DNA of 64,000 nt from UBA1447 sp964627535 (GCA_964627535.1 CAZVJW010000010.1:1-64000), one strand, 5' to 3'; shown: positions 46,314 to 55,410, counted from the stretch's first letter. Translations and numbers: made by a program. The notes: a model not told the origin generated them from the sequence alone.

Positions 46314-46344
46314 CGGCCTCAAAACGTTATTTGTTTTGAGGCCG
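46314..46344. terminator. Terminator hairpin behind the ppdK fragment
   Basis: Perfect 12-bp stem (CGGCCTCAAAAC and complement) with a short loop and TAAATT following. It lies between the plus-strand fragment and the convergent nuclease gene and could serve both. Confidence 0.7.
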
Positions 46345-46392
46345 TAAATTTCAAAGTTGTTTTGTAAATTTCAGAGTAGTCAAAACATTTTT

Positions 46393-47832
46393 TTAATTCA
46401 AAATGGAGTTGACATTTTTTAATAGAAGCTCACATTTGCCTTTTTTGGCCAACTCCATTATCTGTGATGCATTTAGAAAGTCAATACTATACTTTTTTGT
46501 ATGAGATTTTACTCTGTTAAGTAAATCTTCAGTCTCTTTAAGATAACCACCTGTAGACCATAATTCAAATTCAATTGTTGCATCCGGTTTGGTTTCTTTA
46601 ATAGCTTTGAAAATTGTTGGAATGTTATCAGATAGCCACTTTTCAACATACTCGTGATCCAATGTATTTTTTATTCCCTTACATTCAACTATTTTTATTA
46701 TTCCATCCTTTTCAACATACACATCTATCTCTTTTATTATGTTATTATGCTTAATAATTTTATTAATTTCAAAATACTTACAACCGATTGCATGAAAGTA
46801 ATAACCAACTGAAGCTTCAAACAAATCACCAATAATATTACCCATTTTACCCTCAAGTGTTGAGATGCTACTTATATACTGGACAAATTTTTCCGGATCA
46901 TTATTAATGATAGCAGCAGCATTTTTTGCAAAATAAATCAATTTCCTTAAAGAATCAGCATAAGCATTCGAAAACAAATTGTTAATATTTGCGCATAAAA
47001 TTCCTTTCGTTTTTAATAGAATATATACTTCATTAGAAAAGTTTTCTGAAAGAAACACAGGAACAAAATTTTGTATGTTATCAAAGCTTTTAATGATTTC
47101 AATTTTATCAATAAAAAATTGAACATCTTCTACTTCAACTTTTTTTCCAATTATTATATCTCCGACAAAGAATCCTGGCTTATGTTTTTTTGTGTTGGCT
47201 ATATCATTAATATATGATGGAGATGAAAAAGCCCATTGAAATTTTGCAAAGTTAGCTTTTTGAAAAAAACCCTTTGATGAATTGTAAGCAATTAAATTAA
47301 TTTTTTTTGACCAATCTAAAAAATCCTCAACAATTGTTTTCTTAGCAAGTTCAATAGCTTTTGAATTTTTAAGTTCAGTTTCGACATGTGGATAGGATAA
47401 TGCATAAAAACCATCAATATATTTGTATATAAATCGCAATTCTATAAGTTTGCTAACGATCAAGTCATATCTTTTATGTCTTACGACATTCTCAATTGGT
47501 GCAGCTACATAGCTTGCCAATACCGTTTCAGAGATAAAACCATCATTATTTTGAATTGCAAGTATAATTTGGTAATAGATTTTCGCACTAGACTTAAAAG
47601 CAAAATATAATTTTTGAAAATACATTTCACTATTATATTGTTCTTGTAAATATATAAACCTTTGATTGCTTTCAAAGCTCAAACTCTTAATTTTGTGTAC
47701 GGGTGTTGTTGAACGAGAAATAATTTTCCGTGCGGCATCATTTGAAAGACTATATTATTTTTGAATATTATTTGCTAGTTCCCCTGACAGCATGGGACCA
47801 TTTTTTCTCAATATATCAATGACCCTTTTCAT
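46393..47832 (-). CDS. PD-(D/E)XK nuclease gene with N-terminal helix-turn-helix; interrupted by one in-frame stop
   Basis: Reading starts at ATG 47832 behind an AGAGGTG site and gives MKRVIDILRKNGPMLSGE..., which looks like a winged helix. Codon 26 is TAA (47757-47755), after which the same frame runs on for 453 codons. The C-terminal part (about residues 335-400 of the full frame) has the nuclease core: Glu in GDLFEAS, Asp in KEIDVYV and ECK in IVECKG, as in Mrr-like restriction endonucleases. Downstream translation could restart only from weak sites (for example TTG 47682). Either a recent pseudogene, a readthrough case or a sequencing error. Very AT-rich; downstream of the SIR2-Argonaute gene on the same strand. 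Confidence 0.72.
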
Positions 47833-47842
47833 GATAACACCT

Positions 47843-47988
47843 CTTGTCACACTGCGCTATTTATAATATATTATTAATTACGGCTCATTCATTTTTTTAT
47901 ACTTAGTTAAACCCTTGTAAATGCTTGGTTTTTGAAGAAATATTTTAATACGCTTGTCACACTACTCAATATTTACGTATTATTTAAT
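47843..47988. repeat. Two direct repeats upstream of the nuclease gene
   Basis: CTTGTCACACT followed by an AT-rich stretch occurs at 47843-47880 and again at 47953-47988, in the 160-bp gap between the SIR2-Argonaute and nuclease genes. They could be operator sites for a helix-turn-helix protein such as the nuclease's own N-terminus; this is inferred. Confidence 0.55.
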
Positions 47989-47995
47989 GGTTCTG

Positions 47996-50900
47996 TCACA
48001 TAAAATATCTGAAATCATAAGGCTTATTATAAATAGCTTCATCTTGTTTAGACATTCGAGACAAAACCTTTGCAAAGTCTAGGGTTACAGGTAATTGTTT
48101 ATACAAACTATCACCACTGTTCCAGTTCATTTTTGATAGCATTAATATTTCATTAACTAAAACATCACCAGATGCTTTTCCATAGTAACGCTTTACCAAC
48201 AGAGGTGATGGTATTCCTCGACCACCTTTATAATAGTTCAATCTATTACCTAATAGATCATCATGTTGAATACATCCATGAGTCCAAAGTAAAAAACAAT
48301 CGTCATCTAATGGGATGGTTGTTCCGCGGTGAATCGCGAAACTGGCAGGTTTGCTTGTATATTCGTTTGAATCATAACGGATAGCTCGCCATGTAGAATA
48401 TTCTTGAATCTGCAGTAACTCGATATCTTCAATTCCTTCAAGCGCTTGTGTAAACCCTTTTATTTCTTCTTGTGTGAATGGGGTGGTTTTGTGTACTACA
48501 ATCCTTTTAAGATGACTTGTAGGTTCACATTTGTAATACTGATCACGCAAGGCCGACATAATTAAGCGTGCCTCATCACTTTTCATGTATGGATTGCGTC
48601 CCCAAAACCCCGGGTCGTTTATTTTTTTAAGCAACAATCGGATACCAGTTCCAGTTGAATCAAACAGCTGACTGCATCCAATGCATGTACCTTTGCTTTT
48701 AGACATGGCATAACTTATGCCAACAAATGCAGTATCATTATTGATAATTGCCGGTTGCCATAGAATTCCTGATGCCTTTGCATACAGGCTGGTCGATAAT
48801 CCCCACATAACTTTACAAGGATCGTAATAGTTTATTGAACGCTCCTCAACGAATTGCACTTTCACGGATTTATCGGTTGCATACAATTTAATTGCATCAT
48901 GCAAATTATAATCACTTGAAACATCTTCTCGAAAACGAGCATATTTTTCAGGTATGTATATAACCGCAACATCATAATCGTGTTGTGTTGAAAGCTGGTC
49001 AATAAACCTTTTTAGCAACGCCAAAAAGTCACTTTGTTTCATTTGCATAGTTGTGTTTGTTGCGTATCCATAGATTCTACTAGTATCATTACAAGCTGGA
49101 ATACTGAGAGCTCTTTTATATATAGTTTCGAATCCGCTATATTGTGTGAGAAAACCATCCCTACTGTTAGTTGGGGTGATACATTGGTTGAGTTTTGCTA
49201 AGTGATTTAGTATTTTATTTAGTTCTTCCTGCGGTGATACAATTGCCAGCGTTATTGAAGAACGAGAAGAACAACCAACAGAAAATGAGCAGTCAAGTGG
49301 TGCATAACTAGATATGCCTTTTAACTGATTTACAGATTTTTTACTTGTATCTCGAATATCAAACAACATTTCGGGTTCATTAAAATGGAAGCTATATTTT
49401 ATTGGCCACTCATTTTTTCGAGAATTGCCACCGCAACTTACCGGGATTTTACTAAATAGGATAGAAAATCCTTTATAGGTAAATTCGAATGACCTATTTT
49501 TAATAAACATTTCATTCCAAAACTTTAATCTTTCGTTGTATTGTGAATTGTAAACCTTTGACATAACCTGATTTATCTTTTTTTGGTTGTCGAACCGTTC
49601 AAATGGATTGCCTGAATTGTCGGTTAAAAATACTGTTGGCACTGCATTCAAGTATATTTTTCCATTATAAACAGAAAGTGAAATTTCAATTGCATCATAT
49701 ACCAGACAATTAAGGTCATTTTCTTGCTGGCTTACTGCTGAATTGTAATACTTGTTTCTTCTAAATTCAGTTAGTCTAAAATCGGAAATAAATACTTTGT
49801 TAATAAGTGAATATATCATGCCAAGATAAATTGAATCTGTGCGGTATAAAATCTTGCCAGAAATTCGCTCCTTTGTTATTTGTGATTTTATATGACTTCC
49901 AAATACTCTTTTAATCTCATCGAAATCTTCAAAACAATATAAACGGTGTGAATATAGAGCGGCAATAATATCATTGTCGCCAATAACATCTCTTAATTGT
50001 TTCCATGAAGTTATATTTGTGTCGAAAACAAAACATTCTGGGCAACTAATTGATTCAAATCCATTTAGTTTGGTGAAGTTTGTGGTTGGTTGAGGTTGAA
50101 AATGTATGGGCAATTTCTTGTGATCATAATCACGCCATCCATTTTCAATAATTTCGTTCTTTGTGGACTGGTTGGCATATATACTGTGAAGAAATTCATC
50201 GAAGCCTTGGATTTCTATTATTCCTGAGTTCTCATTAACTTTGCAAGCATTTTCTAGTAGCGTTGATAATCGTGGCGATAGACTTACGCCTTCGGGAACT
50301 GCCCATATTAACCCAAATTTCAAGAATTCAGGGTTAGAAAGATTTTGTTCAAAAACATTCATTATTGACTCATCTGACCCAGAATAACCTAGAACTACAA
50401 GACCTTTCTCTTTCATTTTTTCTGTGAATGAATCTTGCATAGTTGTTTCAAGGATTTGTAGTTCCCTAGTAGTGTTTTTAATATGGTCATACCGATAATC
50501 ACCATGCAGTTTTATTACTGATGAAAAGGAGTTGCTTGCAGCCACACTTTTGTTTGCACTACTATAAACATTAAAGCTATGGTGAGGTACAAGTGCTTTT
50601 ATTCCAGACTCAATTAACTCGTCAAAATTTGTTGTCCAAATATTTACAATTCGTTTTTTAATACACAAATCAGCTAAACAAAGATGACCAATTGATGGCG
50701 CAATATCGCTGACTTTATCTTGAATATACCTTTCTCGAGCTATAGCTGTTGGATGGCATAATTCAAAGTAATGTGCATATTCATCTGGTGAAAAACGAGG
50801 GGGGTGATTGCCTTGATCATCAAAATATTTTTGAAGTGTATTTCTTGTAATATCTGAGTTTAAATCCCTAAACATTTCCTTTAAATTTCCGGTTTCGGAA

Positions 50901-51058
50901 CAGTAGAGTTCACGTTTAAACTCCCATATCATTGTACTGCCTGTCGGTATTCCCGCTTGTGCAGAAGCACCAGAACCCAAAAAGAAATCTATTTCTCCAC
51001 CGTTCATAATTGATAAATATCTCAGAAGTGCTGCATTATCAATCATTCTCATAGGCAT
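47996..51058 (-). CDS. Single-chain SIR2-prokaryotic Argonaute fusion (SPARSA-like defence NADase)
   Basis: 1020-aa protein. The N-terminal SIR2 domain (about 20-290) has the NAD-binding GSGASAQAGIPTG (28-40), TTNFDELIE (142-150), KLHGDY (183-188) and LGYSGSDES. The middle (about 300-600) is APAZ/N-L1-like. A MID domain (about 670-770) has LSTSLYAKASGILWQP. The PIWI domain (about 775-1020) has FVGISYAMSK and PSPLLVKRYYGKASGDVLVNEI...MNWNS. PIWI catalytic aspartates look lost (VGIS for VGID, HKTT for the usual RDG), so guide-directed binding without cutting is expected, with the SIR2 domain depleting NAD(P)+ on detecting invader nucleic acid. ATG 51058 has AAGGAGG upstream. Confidence 0.88.
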   Translation of the reverse strand: MPMRMIDNAALLRYLSIMNGGEIDFFLGSGASAQAGIPTGSTMIWEFKRELYCSETGNLKEMFRDLNSDITRNTLQKYFDDQGNHPPRFSPDEYAHYFELCHPTAIARERYIQDKVSDIAPSIGHLCLADLCIKKRIVNIWTTNFDELIESGIKALVPHHSFNVYSSANKSVAASNSFSSVIKLHGDYRYDHIKNTTRELQILETTMQDSFTEKMKEKGLVVLGYSGSDESIMNVFEQNLSNPEFLKFGLIWAVPEGVSLSPRLSTLLENACKVNENSGIIEIQGFDEFLHSIYANQSTKNEIIENGWRDYDHKKLPIHFQPQPTTNFTKLNGFESISCPECFVFDTNITSWKQLRDVIGDNDIIAALYSHRLYCFEDFDEIKRVFGSHIKSQITKERISGKILYRTDSIYLGMIYSLINKVFISDFRLTEFRRNKYYNSAVSQQENDLNCLVYDAIEISLSVYNGKIYLNAVPTVFLTDNSGNPFERFDNQKKINQVMSKVYNSQYNERLKFWNEMFIKNRSFEFTYKGFSILFSKIPVSCGGNSRKNEWPIKYSFHFNEPEMLFDIRDTSKKSVNQLKGISSYAPLDCSFSVGCSSRSSITLAIVSPQEELNKILNHLAKLNQCITPTNSRDGFLTQYSGFETIYKRALSIPACNDTSRIYGYATNTTMQMKQSDFLALLKRFIDQLSTQHDYDVAVIYIPEKYARFREDVSSDYNLHDAIKLYATDKSVKVQFVEERSINYYDPCKVMWGLSTSLYAKASGILWQPAIINNDTAFVGISYAMSKSKGTCIGCSQLFDSTGTGIRLLLKKINDPGFWGRNPYMKSDEARLIMSALRDQYYKCEPTSHLKRIVVHKTTPFTQEEIKGFTQALEGIEDIELLQIQEYSTWRAIRYDSNEYTSKPASFAIHRGTTIPLDDDCFLLWTHGCIQHDDLLGNRLNYYKGGRGIPSPLLVKRYYGKASGDVLVNEILMLSKMNWNSGDSLYKQLPVTLDFAKVLSRMSKQDEAIYNKPYDFRYFM

Positions 51059-51175
51059 CAATACCTCCTTCCCCTAAACAATAAACATTTTATTATATCC
51101 TAATCTTGAACATGTAAATACTTTGCATGAATGCGGAAACGATTCAAATAAAAATTTGCAAATATAATTAGTAAT

Positions 51176-51213
51176 TATAAGAATATATTTATTAATCAAA
51201 AATGTCAATATAA
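51176..51213. repeat. AT-rich direct repeat, right copy
   Basis: Right-hand partner of 45894-45931, same orientation, about 115 bp upstream of the SIR2-Argonaute start. A promoter for that gene probably lies in this AT-rich gap. Confidence 0.6.
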
Positions 51214-51244
51214 AATATTCCAATATTGCTATTATCCTTTGCAT

Positions 51245-51267
51245 AACGGGTGAGGGTTCCATGATTC
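51245..51267. repeat. Degenerate REP copy (RAYT-type)
   Basis: AACGGGTGAGGGTTCCATGATTC aligns with the RAYT REP core with about three changes. It sits at the right side of the defence module, mirroring the copy at 45702. Confidence 0.5.
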
Positions 51268-51282
51268 ATTAAAATTCGTCTA

Positions 51283-52512
51283 CTATATCAACCCAATCGG
51301 CACAATCAAATTATCCTTATCAAACGCGCTGAGCTTTTCCGCGGTACAAAGAACTGCGCCGGTTCCGCGCAGAAGAGGGGATTTATCAATTACTTTGAAA
51401 ACTCTCGTCAGCCGGATATCGGGTGTTGCCGTCTTTTTTATCTCAACGGGGAAAAGTGTCCCGTTTGCCTCAATTATCAGGTCAATCTCTTTCGTGTCCT
51501 TATCCCGGTAATAATATACAAACGGCTCCCTGCCGCAGTTGTAATAACTCTTGACTATTTCGGATACCGCGAAGCTTTCAAGGATAGCGCCGCTCATCGC
51601 GCCGTTCATCAATGTATCTGTGTCGCTCCATTTGGCAAGAAAACACACAAGCCCGGTGTCGTAAAAATAAAGTTTCGGGGTTTTAACCGTGCGTTTCAAA
51701 ACATTGTTGGAATAGGGATGCAGATAAAAGATGATGCCGAGTGTCTCTAAAATGCCAAGCCAGTTTTTAACGGTCATCTGGTCAATGTCGCAATCGTCCG
51801 CGATGGTTTTGCTGTTTACCATTTGCCCGGCGAGCGCCGCAGCCGCGGTAATGAACCTCATAAATTTTAGCGAGTCAATCGCACCGGACAGCTCTTTTAC
51901 ATCTCTGTCAATATATGTGCTGATATAGCTTGAATATACAACCCGTCTGTCGGTATACTGCCCGCTGAGCAGCGCCGGCATACCTCCGTTAAAAATACGG
52001 CTGTAAATTTCCGGCGTTCCAGCCTTGGTGGTGTTTTTCTCTTTCTCGATAAGTGCTTCAAAGTTTATTTCAAACGGGATTGTTTTGATCCCCAAAATCT
52101 CCTGTTGGGAAAGGGGAAGCATTTGGAGCAAAGCGACGCGACCGGCAAGTGACTCCTGCACACCTCTCATCAGCTTGAATATCTGTGAGCCTGTCAGCCA
52201 AAAGTCACCCGGGGTATGGTGCTTGTCAACCCACATTTTTATGTAAGGAAAAAGTTCCGGCGCATACTGCACTTCGTCAATAAACAGCGGAGGTTTATGG
52301 AGCTGAAAAAACATTGCCGGGTCATTCTTTGCCATTTGCCGTTCAGCTAAATCATCAAGGGTGACATAGGTGCGCCCGTTGTTTTCTGTTTCCATCAGTT
52401 TTTGAAGCATCGTTGTCTTGCCAACCTGACGGGGGCCTGTGATTAAAATAGCGGAAAATTGTTTATTAAGCTTCATGAAAGTTTCTTCCATCGCCCGTTT
52501 AATATAGCGCAT
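51283..52512 (-). CDS. AAA ATPase with DUF4143
   Basis: 409-aa protein with Walker A GPRQVGKTT (residues 26-34) and Walker B LFIDEVQY, followed by a DUF4143 C-terminal domain (SREVVYSSYISTYIDRDV-like helical region, then KTPKLYFYDTGLVCFL and a nuclease-fold-like DLIIEANGTLFPVEIKKT). The ATPase/DUF4143 family is very common in anaerobes; its role is unclear. GC content returns to the genomic level here, so it need not belong to the neighbouring AT-rich module. Strong AAAGGAGG site. Confidence 0.88.
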   Translation of the reverse strand: MRYIKRAMEETFMKLNKQFSAILITGPRQVGKTTMLQKLMETENNGRTYVTLDDLAERQMAKNDPAMFFQLHKPPLFIDEVQYAPELFPYIKMWVDKHHTPGDFWLTGSQIFKLMRGVQESLAGRVALLQMLPLSQQEILGIKTIPFEINFEALIEKEKNTTKAGTPEIYSRIFNGGMPALLSGQYTDRRVVYSSYISTYIDRDVKELSGAIDSLKFMRFITAAAALAGQMVNSKTIADDCDIDQMTVKNWLGILETLGIIFYLHPYSNNVLKRTVKTPKLYFYDTGLVCFLAKWSDTDTLMNGAMSGAILESFAVSEIVKSYYNCGREPFVYYYRDKDTKEIDLIIEANGTLFPVEIKKTATPDIRLTRVFKVIDKSPLLRGTGAVLCTAEKLSAFDKDNLIVPIGLI

Positions 52513-52634
52513 TTTTAAGCCTCCTTTTTTCGGCTAATGTTGGACACACTCCTATTATAGCCGAAAAAATCAAAAATACAATAGGTAATTTAGAATTCAC
52601 AGATTGCTTAGAAATATACTAAAATGTCTTTTGT

Positions 52635-52812
52635 GTCATTCCGAGAGAAACGAGGAATTTCAAAAAGATCCTTCACTTAATACTAATTCACGATTAAAAA
52701 CCTCTAAATAATCAAGCAAAAGCTTTGATCAATGCGGGTTTGTGCGGATTTTTTAGTTAGGTATTTATGAGTAATTAGTATAACTAGCCACAAGTGTGTG
52801 GCCGGGATGACA
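52635..52812. repeat. GTCATTCCGAG-type extragenic repeat split by a MITE
   Basis: GTCATTCCGAGAGAAACGAG at 52635 and the matching CCGGGATGACA at 52802-52812 are the two arms of a common bacterial extragenic palindrome. MITE copy H has entered between them. A second copy of the left arm is at 57231-57275. With copy H and the terminator it accounts for the 387-bp gap here; no gene is seen. Confidence 0.6.
52681..52780. mobile_element. MITE, main family, copy H
   Basis: A 100-bp element with TAA duplications at 52678-52680 and 52781-52783, inserted in the extragenic palindrome. Confidence 0.87.
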
Positions 52813-52854
52813 AGTCCAGCAAAAAATTAATCAATATGACAATAATAACAAACT

Positions 52855-52885
52855 CGGCCTCAAAACGGTTTTTGTTTTGAGGCCG
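52855..52885 (-). terminator. Terminator of the deacetylase-like gene
   Basis: Perfect 12-bp stem (CGGCCTCAAAAC and complement), the same sequence as at 46314, 15 bp beyond the minus-strand stop and followed there by GTTTGTTATT. Confidence 0.75.
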
Positions 52886-52899
52886 CAATTATTAGATGT

Positions 52900-54216
52900 T
52901 CAGGCATTTTTCAGCGTCCAGCACTGCAGCCTCAGCCGGTCCGACAGATAATTGTCACGCATTTCCGCCGGATGCACCCATGTTCCGTTGAGGGTGAATG
53001 TTGGAAGTCCCGGCAGGTGCGCAATACTGTTGAGCTGCGGTTTCGGCTGCACGGTGATGGTCTCATCCGGGTTGACCAACGCATCGAGCGAGGCGAAAAG
53101 GAAATCGGCGGGACCAATCATCGTATCGCCGACTTGGATTTCGGCTGGCAGGAAGGTTGATGTATCTATTTTGCGTGCCGCCGCGGCGATATCGCTTGCA
53201 GTCACATCAACCGTTTCGGCAACGCCTTTGGGTGCGGACAAAAATCCGTATGCTTTGCCGGGGATAAATTCCTCTGCTCCGTTCAGGAACGCGACTGCGG
53301 CAAGAAACACATCTGAAATCGACAAGCACGGCTCATCGAGCGGCGCAAAAGATTCAGCCAGCTTATTCCGGATATCCGGCAGCATGGCGCGCGTGATGAT
53401 GGGGGGCTGTTTTCTTTTTGCCAGCATTTCATTCAGGTTTGTAATGACAAAACGCTCGTCGACCTTCGCGGTCTGCACGAACGAACGGATATCGGCATAA
53501 AATTCCGCTGTTTCCGCCGCGGGGCGGTCGGGCGCCTCAATCCAGTCGCCAAATTCGCGCAGATTGCTTTTGTCATAATTCAGTTTATCCCAGAATTCGG
53601 TTTTCACAGCCATATTCGGATGGGTGTAAACAATAACCCGGTCGTTTTCCGCAAGCTCGTCAAGCAGCTCTTCGTTTGTGCGCTTCGGGCGACCCAGGAA
53701 AATACTTTCGAATGAGCCTGTGTAGGGGATATGTTCGGCGTTGCAGTAGGTCAGCGGACTGCAGCGTTTGTCAAAAATAACGGTGTCGCAGTAAAAGGGG
53801 ATACCCCTGTCGGCGTAATAGTACATCGCGGCGTAACTTTTTGAATCGCCGGGCGGGCAGGCAAACATAATTTTGTCCGTGCCTGTCATGTGTTTGATGA
53901 GCGAAATCGCTTCATCCTCATAGCCGGCAACGGTGGAATACGCCTTGCCGAAATCTTCAAAATCAGTCTGCTCGCAGATATCCGGATGCAGACTGTGCCC
54001 GTAGGTATGCGTGCCGATAATATGCGGCTTCAACGCATTGATAACATCTGTCCGGCCCCACTGTTCAAGCTGTTTGGCGAGCAGCCCGACAATGGCAAAA
54101 TGGCCGGTTACGCTTTCGTCCGTCATAATCCCGGCGAGGTCAAATATCGCGTCCGCGCTGCGGTTGGAGGTGAAATCCTCGGTGTCAAAGAAAAACATCA
54201 GTTCGGTTGGTTTCAT
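52900..54216 (-). CDS. NodB-like polysaccharide deacetylase family protein with C-terminal PMBR-like region
   Basis: 438-aa protein without signal peptide. The N-terminal half resembles the NodB barrel: FDTED near residue 10 and GTHTYGHSLHP (metal-binding H-x3-H pattern), with FACPPGDSKSY and YTHP as later motifs. The C-terminal 150 residues (LPAEIQVGDTMIGPADFLFASLDALV) resemble pseudomurein-binding-repeat type modules; I am not certain of this. Substrate unknown, perhaps a sugar or glycan. It follows the DeoR gene by 47 bp and is probably in one operon with it. AAGGAAG site. Confidence 0.7.
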   Translation of the reverse strand: MKPTELMFFFDTEDFTSNRSADAIFDLAGIMTDESVTGHFAIVGLLAKQLEQWGRTDVINALKPHIIGTHTYGHSLHPDICEQTDFEDFGKAYSTVAGYEDEAISLIKHMTGTDKIMFACPPGDSKSYAAMYYYADRGIPFYCDTVIFDKRCSPLTYCNAEHIPYTGSFESIFLGRPKRTNEELLDELAENDRVIVYTHPNMAVKTEFWDKLNYDKSNLREFGDWIEAPDRPAAETAEFYADIRSFVQTAKVDERFVITNLNEMLAKRKQPPIITRAMLPDIRNKLAESFAPLDEPCLSISDVFLAAVAFLNGAEEFIPGKAYGFLSAPKGVAETVDVTASDIAAAARKIDTSTFLPAEIQVGDTMIGPADFLFASLDALVNPDETITVQPKPQLNSIAHLPGLPTFTLNGTWVHPAEMRDNYLSDRLRLQCWTLKNA

Positions 54217-54263
54217 ACAATTGCTTCCTTTTCAGTCAATTTATTTACAATCATAATTCTATA

Positions 54264-55049
54264 CTAATTGGCATTATCTGTAACGACTATTTCAATTCCA
54301 AGCTCATCAAATGCCTTCAAATCTTCCTCTGAAGCATCCCAATCTGTAATCAGATAGTTTAATTTGTTTGCAGGGCAAATACTGACAATCGAATCAAAAC
54401 CTATTTTTCCGGTTGGATACAAACCGACAGTAACTTTTGAATTTTCAATCACAGCGTTAACTAACCCAATGTTTCTTGTCTTTTGAATAGAAAGACCGAA
54501 TTTTGGTGAGATACAAGCTGATGTAATGAAGCATTTGTCAAATTTTAGCCGGTGTATGATTTCTATGGTGAATTCGTCATAAAATGCCCCGTTTTGGCTC
54601 ATTTCACCGCCCGTTACGATGACGGTGATAGTATCATATTTACGCAGTTCTTCCGCAATTGATATTGAATTAGTGACAATTGTACAACTCAGGCTGGCGG
54701 GAATATTTTGAGCGACTAAACAACCGATGCTTGCGCTTGTAAGAAAAACTACATCTTTTGGTTCAATCATAGCAATTGCTCTTTTTGCAATGGTAAGATA
54801 GTTTGCCTTAACGGTTTGAATTCTTTCATTCGCGGATAAATCGTGGCACTCGCCGCCCCAGCCGATTTTTTTGATCGGAATAGCGCCGCCATGCGTTCTT
54901 TTTAGAAGTCCCTTTTCCTCCAGAATTCTTAGGTCGCGCTTAGCGGAGTCATAACTGATGCCGAATTTCTCTTGAATATCCCCGGTTGTGATACTTTCTT
55001 GTTCTGCGAGCATATCCAAAATTTTCTGATGCCTTTCTTCAATAAACAT
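54264..55049 (-). CDS. DeoR family transcriptional regulator
   Basis: 261-aa repressor. The N-terminal winged helix (residues 4-60) carries EERHQKILDMLAEQESITTG and the signature GISYDSAKRDLRILEEKGLLKRTHGGA. A C-terminal sensor domain of the ISOCOT/sugar-phosphate type follows. Such proteins repress sugar catabolic operons and release DNA when a phosphorylated sugar binds. Divergent from the GH36 gene, which is the likely target along with its own operon. GAGGT site. Confidence 0.9.
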   Translation of the reverse strand: MFIEERHQKILDMLAEQESITTGDIQEKFGISYDSAKRDLRILEEKGLLKRTHGGAIPIKKIGWGGECHDLSANERIQTVKANYLTIAKRAIAMIEPKDVVFLTSASIGCLVAQNIPASLSCTIVTNSISIAEELRKYDTITVIVTGGEMSQNGAFYDEFTIEIIHRLKFDKCFITSACISPKFGLSIQKTRNIGLVNAVIENSKVTVGLYPTGKIGFDSIVSICPANKLNYLITDWDASEEDLKAFDELGIEIVVTDNAN

Positions 55050-55275
55050 TTTTTTACCTCACAATTAAATTTATGACGAAAGGATGTCGACCTCCATTCC
55101 TCATTATTAACACTATATCACAATTGTTAACGTTTGTCAACGATATATTATAAAATTCGTGAATTAGTGTCAACGGTTATGTGCTGAAATTTGCATTGCA
55201 GTGATGATATTCGTTTTTGTTTATCATTTTCAAAAATAATAAGGATGAATAATATAAGAAAATGGGAGATGATTA

Positions 55276-55359
55276 ATGAAGGAAACTTCCGTTACAAGCT
55301 GCGTCGGGGATAAACTTCATGTGTTCCCGGTTTCAACCGGCATATATTATCTGCTTTGA
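55276..55359 (+). CDS. Possible 27-aa leader peptide upstream of GH36
   Basis: ATG with GGGAGAT just upstream; the peptide (KETSVTSCVGDKLHVFPVST...) ends in TGA that overlaps the -35 region of the GH36 promoter. It may be chance or a remnant; no family is known. The rest of this 360-bp divergent region is AT-rich and probably holds the DeoR operator. Confidence 0.2.
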   Translation: MKETSVTSCVGDKLHVFPVSTGIYYLL

Positions 55360-55383
55360 TTGTATCGTGAGTTATGATATAAT
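55356..55383 (+). promoter_or_regulatory. Promoter of the GH36 gene
   Basis: TTGATT (55356-55361) and a perfect TATAAT (55378-55383), 16 bp apart, 28 bp ahead of the start codon. Confidence 0.55.
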
Positions 55384-55410
55384 AACTTTTCGGAAGGGAG
55401 CTGCGGCAAG

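Noticed and set aside
47996..51058. Catalytically active long Argonaute
   Set aside because: No PAZ-like pattern was seen, and the first and third PIWI aspartates appear substituted, so target cutting is unlikely.
55150..55168. GTGAATTAGTGTCA resembling a MITE end
   Set aside because: Only one end-like stretch of about 14 bp without a partner end or duplication; could be a remnant but is too short to call.
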